Part shown: positions 39,350 through 48,054 of the stretch, piece by piece
Layout of the letters: the number at the start of each line of letters is the position of its first letter
Position numbering within the stretch: position 1 is the stretch's first letter
From: Oscillatoria nigro-viridis PCC 7112
Lineage (GTDB): Bacteria > Cyanobacteriota > Cyanobacteriia > Cyanobacteriales > Microcoleaceae
NCBI RefSeq assembly: GCF_000317475.1
Contig: NC_019731.1
Location: 1-64,000 of the forward strand
Length of the DNA stretch: 64,000 nt
Direction: 5' to 3'
Position numbers and translations under genes: made by a program
Notes under the pieces: model-generated
Database searches by the model: none
The model's input: only the letters and a program-made list of their open reading frames with translations
What the model was told of the DNA's origin: nothing

Positions 39350-40432
39350 ATGACTGAATTTTCCTTCCCGCTACTGGACGTAAAAGCAGTCAACCCAGTG
39401 GAAGCCAGACGGCTGTTTGAGCAAGGCAATCATTTCTGGTTTGAAGAAGGATGCTATTGCCAAGTGCTACCGCTTTATCTGGAGGCCCTCAAGTACGACT
39501 CCACTGACCCGGTGATGCTCTATCAACTTGCTGTCGTCCTGCGGGCGTTTGAACGGTTCGATGAGGCAGCTCTTGCACTTGATGTGGCATCCCTTCACCA
39601 AATCCTTCTAAACAAAATAGGCAGAAAACAGTTTGATAGAAGAAAAAAATGGTTGCTGAAACATCTTTATAACATACCGCCTTTGCCCATACCAGCAATA
39701 GAAATCGACCTGAAACAATTTCTCTCAGAGAGTTTCCATTGTAATGAGTGGCTAGAAATTGCTATTGCTGCTAGTGAGAGGAGAATGTTTCTTTTGGCGG
39801 CAATTGCCTACGATCGGAGCCTGCCCTTTTCTGAGTCTCAAAAGACTTGGGAAGGGGAAAATGCGCGACTTAATAATCACAGAGATCGAGCAATGTTAAA
39901 CAATATGCGACCGTCCGCCAGACAGCTATTTGAGAAAGCCAATCATTTCTGGTTTAAGGAAGGACGCTATCACCTTGTTCTACCAATTTATCAAGAAGCC
40001 CTCAAGTACGATCCGACTGACCCAGTAATGCTCTATCAACTTGCGGTTGTGCTGCGAGCCTTTGAACGGTTCGATGAAGCTATGCAAGCACTCGATCTAG
40101 CATCCCTTCATCAAAACCGTCTGGGCGAGAAGGGCAGAGAGCTTTTTGCTACAAGGAAAGAGTGGCTACTGCAACCTCCCTCTTATAGGCCGCCTCTGCC
40201 TATTCCCGCGTGGGAAATCGACCTCAAGCAGCTTTATTCGATGAATTTTAATAGGAATAATTGGTCTGTAATTAGTGCTGCTGCTGAAGATCGTAGAATG
40301 TTTCTTTTGGCTTACGAAACTTATATCGAGGGTAAGGGTTGGTATGACTCTGAAATACTTAAGGAGGAAGAAGAGCTGCGACGCGAGAATGAGAGCGATC
40401 GATCGAACTTAAATTATATGCGACGAGATTAA
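39350..40432 (+). CDS. TPR protein with internal duplication (candidate immunity protein)
   Basis: 360 aa. Two halves of about 175 residues repeat each other: ARRLFEQGNHFWFEEGCYCQ with LYLEALKYDSTDPVMLYQLA, and ARQLFEKANHFWFKEGRYHL with IYQEALKYDPTDPVMLYQLA. Each half has two TPR-like helical pairs, a conserved PPLPIPAxEIDLKQ linker and an end motif RRMFLLA. No signal peptide, so cytoplasmic. It starts 31 bases after giant copy 3 and probably shares its transcript. The position directly after a toxin-like tip makes it a candidate immunity protein (inference); TPR scaffolds bind protein partners. Confidence 0.75.
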   Translation: MTEFSFPLLDVKAVNPVEARRLFEQGNHFWFEEGCYCQVLPLYLEALKYDSTDPVMLYQLAVVLRAFERFDEAALALDVASLHQILLNKIGRKQFDRRKKWLLKHLYNIPPLPIPAIEIDLKQFLSESFHCNEWLEIAIAASERRMFLLAAIAYDRSLPFSESQKTWEGENARLNNHRDRAMLNNMRPSARQLFEKANHFWFKEGRYHLVLPIYQEALKYDPTDPVMLYQLAVVLRAFERFDEAMQALDLASLHQNRLGEKGRELFATRKEWLLQPPSYRPPLPIPAWEIDLKQLYSMNFNRNNWSVISAAAEDRRMFLLAYETYIEGKGWYDSEILKEEEELRRENESDRSNLNYMRRD

Positions 40433-40440
40433 AGTAACTT

Positions 40441-40580
40441 CTCTGACGGGGTGACAACCCCGTTAAAACCCATAGCTAACAAAGGTTTGACCGATTTATG
40501 GTAAAAAAAGATGGGGTCAATATCGTTAAACAACCCCATCTATAGAAAATGTTACCTCCATTTTACCAAATTTGTTTCCA
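40441..40580. terminator. Two short hairpins after the TPR gene
   Basis: ACGGGG (40446-40451) pairs with CCCCGT (40458-40463), and GATGGGGT (40510-40517) pairs with ACCCCATC (40533-40540). Neither has a clear U-run. They may act as terminator or may be the edge of a transposon remnant; no coding sequence is seen. Confidence 0.4.
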
Positions 40581-40659
40581 TTGGAGTTTAGACTAAGCAC
40601 AAATTGACTCAGCATGAGCTGAGTGGAAAAAATGGTTAATTAGCGAGAGGTTCTCAAGG

Positions 40660-41749
40660 TTAACTTACGAATTTTGTGGATTTTTGGAACCGACCTTTAC
40701 CCTTTTTGACCACAGGATATCGGCATCTTCGGGTGCGAGGTTTTCCCGTTTGCCATCCATCCGAGTTTCCTCGACGTTTGGGAGCAACAGTGGGAGTCCC
40801 AATCTTAATTAAAAGTGGAAGCATTGATTGTGCAACCCTTCCAGGGGTCAATTCCGGCAGAGCCAATTGCTGTGGGCAAACGAATTTCTCTGACGACATC
40901 TTTAGCTAACCATAATTGCCAGGTTAGTAAAGGCATCAAATCACTCCATCGTTCGCACTGTTCTGGGGTACTCAACTTCGGCACAGTCCAATGTAAGGTT
41001 TGTTTAACTAACCGATACCAATGCTCGATGGTAAAACGACGCAGATATAGTTGCCAAATTTCAGCCAGAGATGGCATTTGGATACCAACCCACACTAACC
41101 ATAAAGGTTGACTATTTAATCGACCCGTTACAGTTTCTAAACGTTCGACTAAAATTAGAGTCATTGGATGTTTGGGACTGCCTCGAAAGTGCAAGTCATC
41201 CCATTTTCTTAACCGAATTTTTCCGAGTTTTGGCTCAACACATTCCAGAGTTTGTTCTGGTTCCCACCAGCTTTGAGGGTCGTTAAGTTTAAACTGGTTC
41301 CCATGAATTCTTGGTCTTCCTTTACCACTATAAGATAGAGGTGCTGACCACAAACAACGATTAGAACGAATACGCATCACTTGATCGGCGGCGATGGCTG
41401 CGGTTGCTTTAACTAGAGGCGCACACCCATACTCACTGTCAAATAAAACAATCGGTCTATTCTGAAGATATTGGCACAGTTGCGCCAATTGTTGAGCGCC
41501 TTTATCGATTGGGTTGTCCCAACTCGTAATACGTTCGTGTCTCAAGGGCAGCGCCCAACTGCCACTACTTTCAGGTATCCAGGCAATCGTACTATATCCT
41601 TGACCGATGCCGACAGGTATGCCGTGAGGTAAGGCCGTGGGTTGATGTTCATAGGTGCGTTCTTTGAGGGTACGTGCATGGGGTCTTAACCACGCTGTAT
41701 GATCGATCGCCAATACTGGACGTTCTACTTGTGACATCTGTTGGATGTA
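40660..41749 (-). pseudogene. Transposase of the outer IS, C-terminal part
   Basis: Reads QQMSQVERPVLAIDHTAWLR and onward, with IVLFDSEYGCAPL and RRFTIEHWYRLVKQTLHW as the second Asp and the Glu of a DDE site. I recall this as the cyanobacterial NF041680-type transposase. A frameshift near 40865-40885 separates it from its normal tail, which continues in another frame as ELTPGRVAQSMLPLLIKIGT and ends at 40660. Its N-terminal 70 codons lie beyond the IS630 at 42703-42921. The gene is therefore broken twice. Confidence 0.75.
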
Positions 41750-41825
41750 TAGTCATTTCAAATAAATGTGAGACAAATGCAAGATGATGTAAAATCAAGA
41801 AAAATTGTTAACTCGGAGCCGAAAA

Positions 41826-42185
41826 ATGGCATACAGTCTAGATTTAAGAAAAAGAGTAGTGGATTATGTGGAAAATGGAGGGGGTATAACCAAAGCCGCC
41901 GCCCTGTTTAAAGTAGGAAGAGCAACAATATACAGATGGCTAGGGAGGGAAGACCTTCGAGCCACTAAGGTAGAACACCGTGAGCGAAAGATAGACTGGG
42001 AAATGCTCAGAAAAGATGTAGAAGAAAATCCCGAAGCAAGATTAATAGAAAGAGCAAGGAAATTCGGGGTGAGAGCGAGTGCCATATGCTATGCCTTAAA
42101 GAAAATGAAAATTACGATAAAAAAAAAGAATTTCGTTATAGAGAAAGGAATAGAGAAGAAAGAATACAATACTACCAAACACTGA
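41826..42185 (+). CDS. IS630 transposase, first frame (helix-turn-helix)
   Basis: 119 aa from ATG 41826 with CGGAG upstream. LRKRVVDYVENGGGITKAAA and GRATIYRWL form the N-terminal helix-turn-helix, with a second HTH-like block ARKFGVRASAICYALKKM. The frame ends shortly after an A-run at about 42119-42127, where the second frame takes over by a -1 shift. Confidence 0.85.
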   Translation: MAYSLDLRKRVVDYVENGGGITKAAALFKVGRATIYRWLGREDLRATKVEHRERKIDWEMLRKDVEENPEARLIERARKFGVRASAICYALKKMKITIKKKNFVIEKGIEKKEYNTTKH

Positions 42186-42697
42186 GAACTTTAATTAAAG
42201 TTCATGGGAGTAAAAGCCTTGTATTTATTGATGAGTCAGGGTTTGAAGAGTTTCATGCTTGTGTTTATGCGTGGTCAAAAAAAGGGAGAAAAGTATATGG
42301 GGAGAGACAAGGAAAACGCGGAAAAAGAGAAAATTTAGTAGCAGGAAGAAGAAAAGGCAACAAGGACTTGATTGCACCTATGGTCTTTACAGGGAGCTTG
42401 AATGCAGAAAGTTTTGAAGGGTGGTTAGCTTTATATTTATTGCCATCTTTAACAATACCATCAATATTAATCATGGATAATGCACCGATTCATCGTAAGA
42501 CAGCAATTAGGCTCCTGGTGGAGGAAGCAGGCCATCAGATACTTTTTTTACCAAAATACTCTCCTGACTTAAATGATATTGAGCATGATTTTAGTGCATT
42601 AAAGAGAGCTAAAATGTATGCGTCTCCTGGCACATCTCTTGATGAAGTTATTCGTGCTTATTGTGCAGAAAGAGTGTCTCATACTTATTTGAAATGA
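42086..42697 (+). CDS. IS630 transposase, second frame (DDE catalytic domain)
   Basis: The useful part begins about 42125 (KKKEFRYRERNREERIQYYQ). The catalytic triad is visible: FIDESGF, ILIMDNAPIHR and YSPDLNDIEHDF. It overlaps the first frame in -1 phase across a run of A residues, so the complete 310-residue-class transposase is probably made by programmed -1 frameshifting, as in many IS630 elements. Start ATG 42086 alone is unlikely to be used. Confidence 0.85.
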   Translation: MLCLKENENYDKKKEFRYRERNREERIQYYQTLRTLIKVHGSKSLVFIDESGFEEFHACVYAWSKKGRKVYGERQGKRGKRENLVAGRRKGNKDLIAPMVFTGSLNAESFEGWLALYLLPSLTIPSILIMDNAPIHRKTAIRLLVEEAGHQILFLPKYSPDLNDIEHDFSALKRAKMYASPGTSLDEVIRAYCAERVSHTYLK

Positions 42698-42702
42698 CTA
42701 TA

Positions 42703-42921
42703 CAGTTGCATCAACTTTTCTCGGTCTGGGCTGCAATCTTGCAGGGCTTCGTAGACGCTTGACCATTCACGTCGAAATAAAGGACTGAGGGCAAAATCTC
42801 CTAAACATGAGACGTGGCGGGTCGTCATCGCTGCATCTGCCAGCTCAAAGGTGGCATCTTTTGCCTGGCCGAGGCATTCATAAGCTAGTTGACGAAATTC
42901 CTGTAATTGTTCTAACTTCAT
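42703..42921 (-). pseudogene. Transposase of the outer IS, N-terminal part
   Basis: ATG 42921 reads MKLEQLQEFRQLAYECLGQA, then MTTRHVSCLGDFALSPLFRR and SPDREKLMQLY, where the IS630 interrupts it. It continues in frame at 41747 as IQQMSQVERP. The ATG is taken because the N-terminus fits; the open frame extends 12 codons further up. Confidence 0.75.
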
Positions 42922-43159
42922 GGCAGGTAGATTTGAGATTTTTAGCTGAATACTCAATCTTCTACCCTGATGCTGTCTGTTGAAACTATCGCAGGCAGTT
43001 TTTTTTCAAATTGCAAGTCTCCGAGAACGTCAACGGTCGCTGGCATCTATCTTATTGTTGAACCTGATAGCTGAGCGCCAGCAACCGTTGCCGTTCTTGA
43101 GAACTGTTCGCTAGTCTCACAGCGATCGTACTTTTTGACCTGCTTAGTCTAAACTCCAA

Positions 43160-43773
43160 TTTATACAACCGAACCTCTTATTACTTTGGATCATGATTTT
43201 TGGAGTTTAGGTTGCGGGAAAGTGATTCCACATGGAATTTACGATTGCCAAAAAAATAGAGGGTATGTAACATTAGGGAACAGTAAAGATACCAGTGAAT
43301 TTGCTTGTGAGTCTATTAAAAACTGGTGGAATAATTATGGAAAAGCTGCTTATCCTAATGCCAATTCGATTTTAGCTAAGTGTGATGGCGGCGGCAGCAA
43401 TAATGCTAATCATTATATTTTTAAACAAGATTTACAAAAATTAGTCGATGAAATTGGAATTGAGATCAGAATTGCTCATTATCCTCCCTATACATCTAAG
43501 TATAATCCCATTGAACATCGACTCTTTCCTCATATTACCAGAGCTTGTCAAGGAGTGATTTTTACAAGCCTAAATTTAGTCAAAAATCTCATGGAAAAAA
43601 CTCACACTAATCAGGGTCTATGTGTAGTTGTAAATGTGGTCGATAAAATCTATGAAATTGGTCGAAAGGTGAGTGATGATTTCAAGAAAAATCTGAAAAT
43701 TGTTTTTGATGAATATTTACCAAAATGGAACTATCGAGCCGTACCTCAAATCACTAAGCAATCAAGTTATTAA
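43160..43773 (+). pseudogene. ISAzo13-family transposase, C-terminal half
   Basis: Reads TTEPLITLDHDFWSLGCGKV, VIPHGIYDCQKNRGYVTLGN, ILAKCDGGGSNNANHYIF and AHYPPYTSKYNPIEHRLFPH, the conserved ISAzo13 (Rhodopirellula-type) DDE region, and ends at TAA 43771-43773. The N-terminal half is missing; the break coincides with the right end of the outer IS at 43159. Confidence 0.85.
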
Positions 43774-43787
43774 TTTTTCATTCCTTA

Positions 43788-45056
43788 GATCCGGTCGGCC
43801 ACCGCAAGGTTGTTACCGAACAAAACGGGCGCAAGGTTGAGTACGAGTATGACGATTTGTACCGTTTGACAAAGGAAACAATTACCGATCCGGTTAATGG
43901 GAACCGCACGATTAGTTATGGCTACGATGCCGTGGGAAATCGGCTGACGAAGACTGATTCTGTTGGTGGGGTGACGACTTATAGTTATGATGATAATGAT
44001 AGGTTGTTGAGGGAGGAATTGCGGCAGAATGGCGTTTTAGTGAAGGCGACTGAGTATCGTTACGATGCGAATGGGAATACTACTCGCAAGATTGAGAACG
44101 GTACTCAAGAGACGGTTTATACTTGGAATCAGGAAAAACGTTTGGTTGGCGTTCAAACTCCGACGGGTGAGAGTATTAGCTATGCTTACGATGCGGATGG
44201 GGTGAGGGCAAGCAAGACTGTTAATGGGGTGACTACTGAGTTTTTGGTTGATAAGAATTTGCCTTATGCTCAAGTGTTGGAGGAGTTGGTTAATGATAGT
44301 GCGATCGCTAGTTACGTGCACGGGTTAGATTTGATTTCTCAAGAACGGGGGAATGTTGATTCGTATTATTTGGTTGATGGGTTGGGCAGTACGAGGGGGT
44401 TGACTGATGCTAGTGGGGTTGTCACTGATACTTACAGTTATGATGCGTTTGGCAATTTAATTGCATCTGCTGGCGCTACTGCTAATAATTACCGCTTTGC
44501 TGGAGAGCAGTTCGATCCGAATTTAGGGGATTATTATCTCAGACAGCGGTATTACGATACTGAGACTGGAAGATTTACTCGGCGGGATACTTATGAGGGC
44601 ACCTTGGAAGATCCGATGTCACTGCATAAGTATCTTTACGCTCATGCCAATCCAGTTAATTACATCGATCCGTCTGGATTATCTACGACGACGATAGGTG
44701 ACCTTACCTCGCTGATAGCAGCTATCAGTGCTCTAGTTGCGATTTATTGGGCCGCACCCACAATTAAGCTGGCAACAGAAGAATCAATCAATAATTTTCT
44801 GGACTTATATGTTCCTTACTTTGCCTCACAACGGGGTCATCAAGGTAATCAGGGCGACACAGGAATTTTAGAGGAGGCTAGAGGACTGATAGGCGAAACG
44901 GGTTCTAATGGAAAAATAATTCAAACAATGGAGGAAGCGCTTACTGAGTTAATGAGGGAAGCCAAGAAAAACAAAGATAATGCAAAAATTAAACGCATTG
45001 AGAAAACACAAAAAGCCATTAAAAACAGAAACAAGAGCAAAAGAAACGAATATTGA
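43788..45056 (+). CDS. Orphan Rhs C-terminal cassette with divergent tip
   Basis: In-frame Rhs sequence begins at DPVGHRKVVTEQNGRKVEYE directly after the ISAzo13 remnant, without a start codon (first usable TTG 43857). It has YD repeats (ISYGYDAVGNRLTKTDSVGG), the Rhs core (GDYYLRQRYYDTETGRFTRR; HANPVNYIDPSGL) and then a tip of about 125 residues. The tip has a hydrophobic helix (LTSLIAAISALVAIYWAAP) and a basic end, TELMREAKKNKDNAKIKRIE and KNRNKSKRNEY, which resembles the small polymorphic-toxin type 34 pattern from memory (low certainty). It lacks its N-terminus, so it is probably a silent cassette. A HEAT-repeat gene follows. Confidence 0.7.
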   Translation, partial: DPVGHRKVVTEQNGRKVEYEYDDLYRLTKETITDPVNGNRTISYGYDAVGNRLTKTDSVGGVTTYSYDDNDRLLREELRQNGVLVKATEYRYDANGNTTRKIENGTQETVYTWNQEKRLVGVQTPTGESISYAYDADGVRASKTVNGVTTEFLVDKNLPYAQVLEELVNDSAIASYVHGLDLISQERGNVDSYYLVDGLGSTRGLTDASGVVTDTYSYDAFGNLIASAGATANNYRFAGEQFDPNLGDYYLRQRYYDTETGRFTRRDTYEGTLEDPMSLHKYLYAHANPVNYIDPSGLSTTTIGDLTSLIAAISALVAIYWAAPTIKLATEESINNFLDLYVPYFASQRGHQGNQGDTGILEEARGLIGETGSNGKIIQTMEEALTELMREAKKNKDNAKIKRIEKTQKAIKNRNKSKRNEY

Positions 45057-45061
45057 TAATC

Positions 45062-45164
45062 TATAGCAGTCCTAAATCAGTCGCAAAATCGATCGAGACC
45101 AGAATCATTGTAGTGTGAGCATCTTGCTCGCCTATGATCTTGCAAATCATTTAGGATTACTATA
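45062..45164. mobile_element. MITE, about 103 bp
   Basis: TATAGCAGTCCTAAAT (45062-45077) and ATTTAGGATTACTATA (45149-45164) are inverted ends with two mismatches, each bounded by TA. It is short, has no gene and sits between the Rhs tip and the HEAT gene. TA-bounded miniature elements of this kind are mobilised by IS630-type transposases. Confidence 0.75.
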
Positions 45165-45198
45165 TCATCAATTCAGGAAGTTAATTGAGAGGTTTTTT

Positions 45199-46014
45199 AT
45201 GGACGATCTTCTTGTAAGAGAATTGTTAGAAGACTGTCGTTCTGGCGATTCTTGTAAACAAACATTAGCAATTATGAAGCTCCAAGATTTAAAAGTGCAT
45301 AAAGCTGTTCCGATTTTGATTGAGTTGCTCACTTCGCCAGAAGAAAATATCCGAGGACTTGCAGTAGAAGCATTAGGATGGCTGGGCGAAGAAAAAAAGG
45401 AGACTGTTGGTCCTGTACTTGTGAGGATGCTTGCTGATTCAGAAGAGCGCGTTCGGGCTGATGCGTTAGATGGGCTCGCTAGATTGCAATATAAACCAGC
45501 AATTGAAGAAGTTTTGTCTGCGCTTACTAAAGACCCAGAGTGGCTCGTTAGAGTATCAGCAGCAGAAGCACTTGCCGATTTAGCTGAGGTAGGAGATTTA
45601 AAAATTTTAGAAGGACTTGAGCAAGCTTTAAGCGATCCCATTGAGCCAGTCAGAGCTTATGCAGCTTGCACTCTTGGCATCTTAGGAACACCGAAGATTA
45701 TTCCGAAACTTCAAAACTATTTTGAATCAGAGGAGTCTCTAGACACAAAAGCTGAAATTTTAGCTGCACAGTACCGATTAGGTAAGCAAAATGCTTTATA
45801 TCCATTGCTAGAATTACTAGAAAATGCTGATGAACATTTAGTTGAAGTTATTCTTAATATTTTGGGAGATTTGGCAGACCGCAAAACTCCTCTAATTATT
45901 GCAGAAGACTCTTCTATTATTTGTAATAGTCTAACCAAAGTCGCACCAAAGTTTTTTACTGAGCGCTATCATGCCGAACAGGTTATTACTCAGTTAGAAA
46001 ACTTATCGCTTTAG
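45199..46014 (+). CDS. HEAT-repeat protein (candidate immunity protein)
   Basis: 271 aa from ATG 45199, preceded by GAGAGG at the right distance; the frame is open further upstream into the MITE. Repeats of about 31 residues run through the whole protein: HKAVPILIELLTSPEENIRG, TVGPVLVRMLADSEERVRAD, IEEVLSALTKDPEWLVRVSA, each with the Asp/Arg turn of PBS-lyase/HEAT-like repeats. No signal peptide. It follows the Rhs tip directly; HEAT-like proteins are among known immunity proteins, so this is a reasonable candidate by position. Confidence 0.8.
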   Translation: MDDLLVRELLEDCRSGDSCKQTLAIMKLQDLKVHKAVPILIELLTSPEENIRGLAVEALGWLGEEKKETVGPVLVRMLADSEERVRADALDGLARLQYKPAIEEVLSALTKDPEWLVRVSAAEALADLAEVGDLKILEGLEQALSDPIEPVRAYAACTLGILGTPKIIPKLQNYFESEESLDTKAEILAAQYRLGKQNALYPLLELLENADEHLVEVILNILGDLADRKTPLIIAEDSSIICNSLTKVAPKFFTERYHAEQVITQLENLSL

Positions 46015-46118
46015 CTGACACACTGGATTTTTTACTCTTGTCTTAGGAAGTTGTAGGCTCCTCATGCGATCGCTAAAACTTTCTCAGAAACTGTTGGTCG
46101 ATCGCTCATAACAAAAAT

Positions 46119-46232
46119 GGGCTATCGTCCGATCAAATTAATTTAATTGCCAGCAACAATACTGACCCTAGTGGGTATTTCTCTAGCGATTTGGTGCAAG
46201 CCAAACTTATCGAGAAATCTGGCATTAGTTAA
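46119..46232 (+). pseudogene. Remnant of a toxin C-terminus
   Basis: An open frame without start reads GLSSDQINLIASNNTDPSGY and FSSDLVQAKLIEKSGIS, then TAA 46230-46232. It looks like the last 37 residues of a polymorphic-toxin tip and is followed 26 bases later by a well-started small gene, the toxin-then-immunity order. The fold cannot be assigned from so short a piece. Confidence 0.4.
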
Positions 46233-46258
46233 TAGTAAAATCAGTGAGGAGAAACAAA

Positions 46259-46681
46259 ATGTTCATGACGTGTGGATACTATGTAATTAAACCAAGCGAG
46301 GCTTTTAAAAATAAATTAACGATGTTAGACCTTGAGCCTGACTTACTAGAAAGTATATCTCAAATTCAATTATGGGAACACAATCGAGTAAGTCCTATCG
46401 AATCTGAAGGAGATATAGCTGAAATAAAATTATTATTTTTAGCTAATATTAAGTCTCTCTATTTAGGCGCTAATTTATATCAAATATTTTTTGAAGACAA
46501 TCACGTTTCTTTGGAAATTTTTGATAAATGGTGGGGAATTGACAGATATTTTGTTGAAGAAGATTTTGCAGAAGTGGAGGAAGAAATCGATGCAGCTATC
46601 GCAAGTGAATTTGTTAAGACAGGAATAGAAAGAGTTGACTTATGGATTGATAGCCTTCAGAAAAAACATAATTCTGATTAA
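46259..46681 (+). CDS. Hypothetical protein, 140 aa (candidate immunity protein)
   Basis: ATG 46259 has GAGGAG at 46246-46251. Begins MFMTCGYYVIKPSEAFKNKL; residues 40-75 (EGDIAEIKLLFLANIKSLYL) and the acidic C-terminal region (FVEEDFAEVEEEIDAAIASE) are helical. No signal peptide or repeat. I do not recognise the family. High acidity and position behind a toxin-tip remnant are typical of immunity proteins, but this is inference. Confidence 0.65.
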   Translation: MFMTCGYYVIKPSEAFKNKLTMLDLEPDLLESISQIQLWEHNRVSPIESEGDIAEIKLLFLANIKSLYLGANLYQIFFEDNHVSLEIFDKWWGIDRYFVEEDFAEVEEEIDAAIASEFVKTGIERVDLWIDSLQKKHNSD

Positions 46682-46846
46682 TATGACAAGAATAGTGTTG
46701 TTGCCAAGCAGTATATTAATGCTAATAATGCGACTGTTTTGGGAGTTAAACCAATAATGAGGGTGGTGTTACTCGGAATGTTGGGTATTAATATTAGGAA
46801 CTCTTATTGGAACACTTTCAGGAGCTACAACAGGACTAGGAAGAAG
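46682..46846. other. Short Rhs-like debris
   Basis: A frame reads YDKNSVVAKQYINANNATVL and GVKP before losing sense. It may be another fragment of a toxin tip. No gene is called. Confidence 0.25.
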
Positions 46847-47345
46847 TAGCCGTGCGGGTCATGGATTCATCGGGGGCTTATGTCGGTCAAGCCTTCACCC
46901 TCAACGTGCGGGGAGTTAACGCCCCTCCGGGTATTATTTCCAGTCCCCCAACCCTAGCTGCTGCTGACAAAGCATACAAGTACCAGATAGTGGCACGAGA
47001 TGCCGAAAACGACCCCCTAACTTTCTCTTTGGTTTCGCCACCAAACGGAATGACAATTAACCCTAAAACCGGGTTGATTCAGTGGACTCCTTCTTTATCA
47101 CAGGTGGGCGTGCAGAACGTGGGGGTGTTGGTTTCTGACTCAAGCGGGGCTACAGCTTCACAGCAATACGCGCTAACCATTTCTCAAACTGCTATCAACC
47201 TTCCCCCAGCAATTACTTCCACACCTGTATTTACAGCATCGCCAGGACGCCCTTATACATATCAGGTACAAGCAACTGATGCCGACGGTACTATCTCGCA
47301 GTACCAGTTACTGCAATCTCCTCCGGGAATGACTATTAATTCAGC
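46847..47345 (+). pseudogene. Ig-like (He_PIG) segment, truncated at both ends
   Basis: Reads VRVMDSSGAYVGQAFTLNVR, then two putative-Ig repeats (AYKYQIVARDAENDPLTFSL; PYTYQVQATDADGTISQYQL) up to PPGMTINS, where the Tn3-family inverted repeat begins. It parallels the start of the large Rhs protein (VRVTDALGSYVGQEFSLKVT, about 56770-57290), so it is a piece of a second N-terminal scaffold of that type. The apparent stop at 47407-47409 lies inside the transposon. Confidence 0.7.
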
Positions 47346-47437
47346 TAGGCCCAGAAATAGCGAAGCTGTCACCTGGCGCAAAGTAGCAAGTAAAACCCTT
47401 GCTAGATAAGGGTTTGAGCGCCTAACACCGTCCCGCA

Positions 47438-48054
47438 TCAAGAAGCCGCGCCATCTATCAACAATCGCTCGTCCAAATCCAACCGGAAAGTTCCATAAGG
47501 ATTAATATGTCCCCAAGCTAGCGGCGTCAGCGCCCGCAAGTCATCTTTTTGCATCAGCTTCAACCACTCTTTCTCCGATAAAATCCGCTGCATCATCAAA
47601 GTATTGATATAAACTAAACTGACTTGCAACAAATGCAGCGACAGCACCGCTATCTCCTGGTCTTCCAATCGATTCGTCGCAATTTCACTACTCTTGCCAT
47701 AAAAAATAAAACTATTAGCACTATTCCACCGTTCAACCACATTCAACCCTTCATGAATTTCCTGACGCAACTCCTCCTTCTGAAGGTATTCACACAGAAA
47801 AATCGTCTTCACAACTTTACCCAACTCAGCCAGAGCTTGATAAGTAGGATGCACCAAATTAGAGCGACTGAATCGTTTTAAAATAACCTCTGTCTCCGCC
47901 GTACCCAACCTCAAAGCTGTAGCATACTTAACCATTTGGTCGTACTGATTGCGAATTAAATCCCAATTTATTGGTCTTGTCAGCACGGGTAGCAAATTAG
48001 GATAAGTATTACTTTGACCCGCAGCATCCCGATACAATTTTTGCTTGTGAATTC
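47438..48054 (-). pseudogene. tnpA: Tn3 TnpA, C-terminal part beyond the IS66
   Basis: Reads RIHKQKLYRDAAGQSNTYPN, RPINWDLIRNQYDQMVKYAT and LTPLAWGHINPYGTFRLDLD to the stop at 47438. The piece continues the N-terminal part after removing the IS66 and one 8-bp duplication: 52178 to 47438 minus 1786 bp is 2955 bp, or 984 aa, normal for Tn3 transposases. The upstream extension of this frame is IS66 sequence. Confidence 0.85.

Larger units (their letters stand above)
41750..42700. mobile_element. IS630-family insertion sequence, 951 bp
   Basis: Inverted ends TAGTCATTTCAAATAA at 41750 and TTATTTGAAATGACTA ending at 42700, extending to about 26 bp with two mismatches. A TA flanks each side (41748-41749 and 42701-42702), the target duplication expected for IS630/Tc1. 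Removing it joins the outer transposase as ...EKLMQLY-IQQMSQVERPVL in frame. Confidence 0.9.
40581..43159. mobile_element. Composite: IS with 19-bp ends, interrupted by IS630
   Basis: TTGGAGTTTAGACTAAGCA (40581-40599) and its complement TGCTTAGTCTAAACTCCAA (43141-43159) are perfect inverted ends. Between them lies a minus-strand DDE transposase gene that is split by the IS630 at 41750-42700. Without the IS630 the element is about 1.63 kb. No target duplication is visible, and the right end abuts a truncated ISAzo13 gene. Confidence 0.8.
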
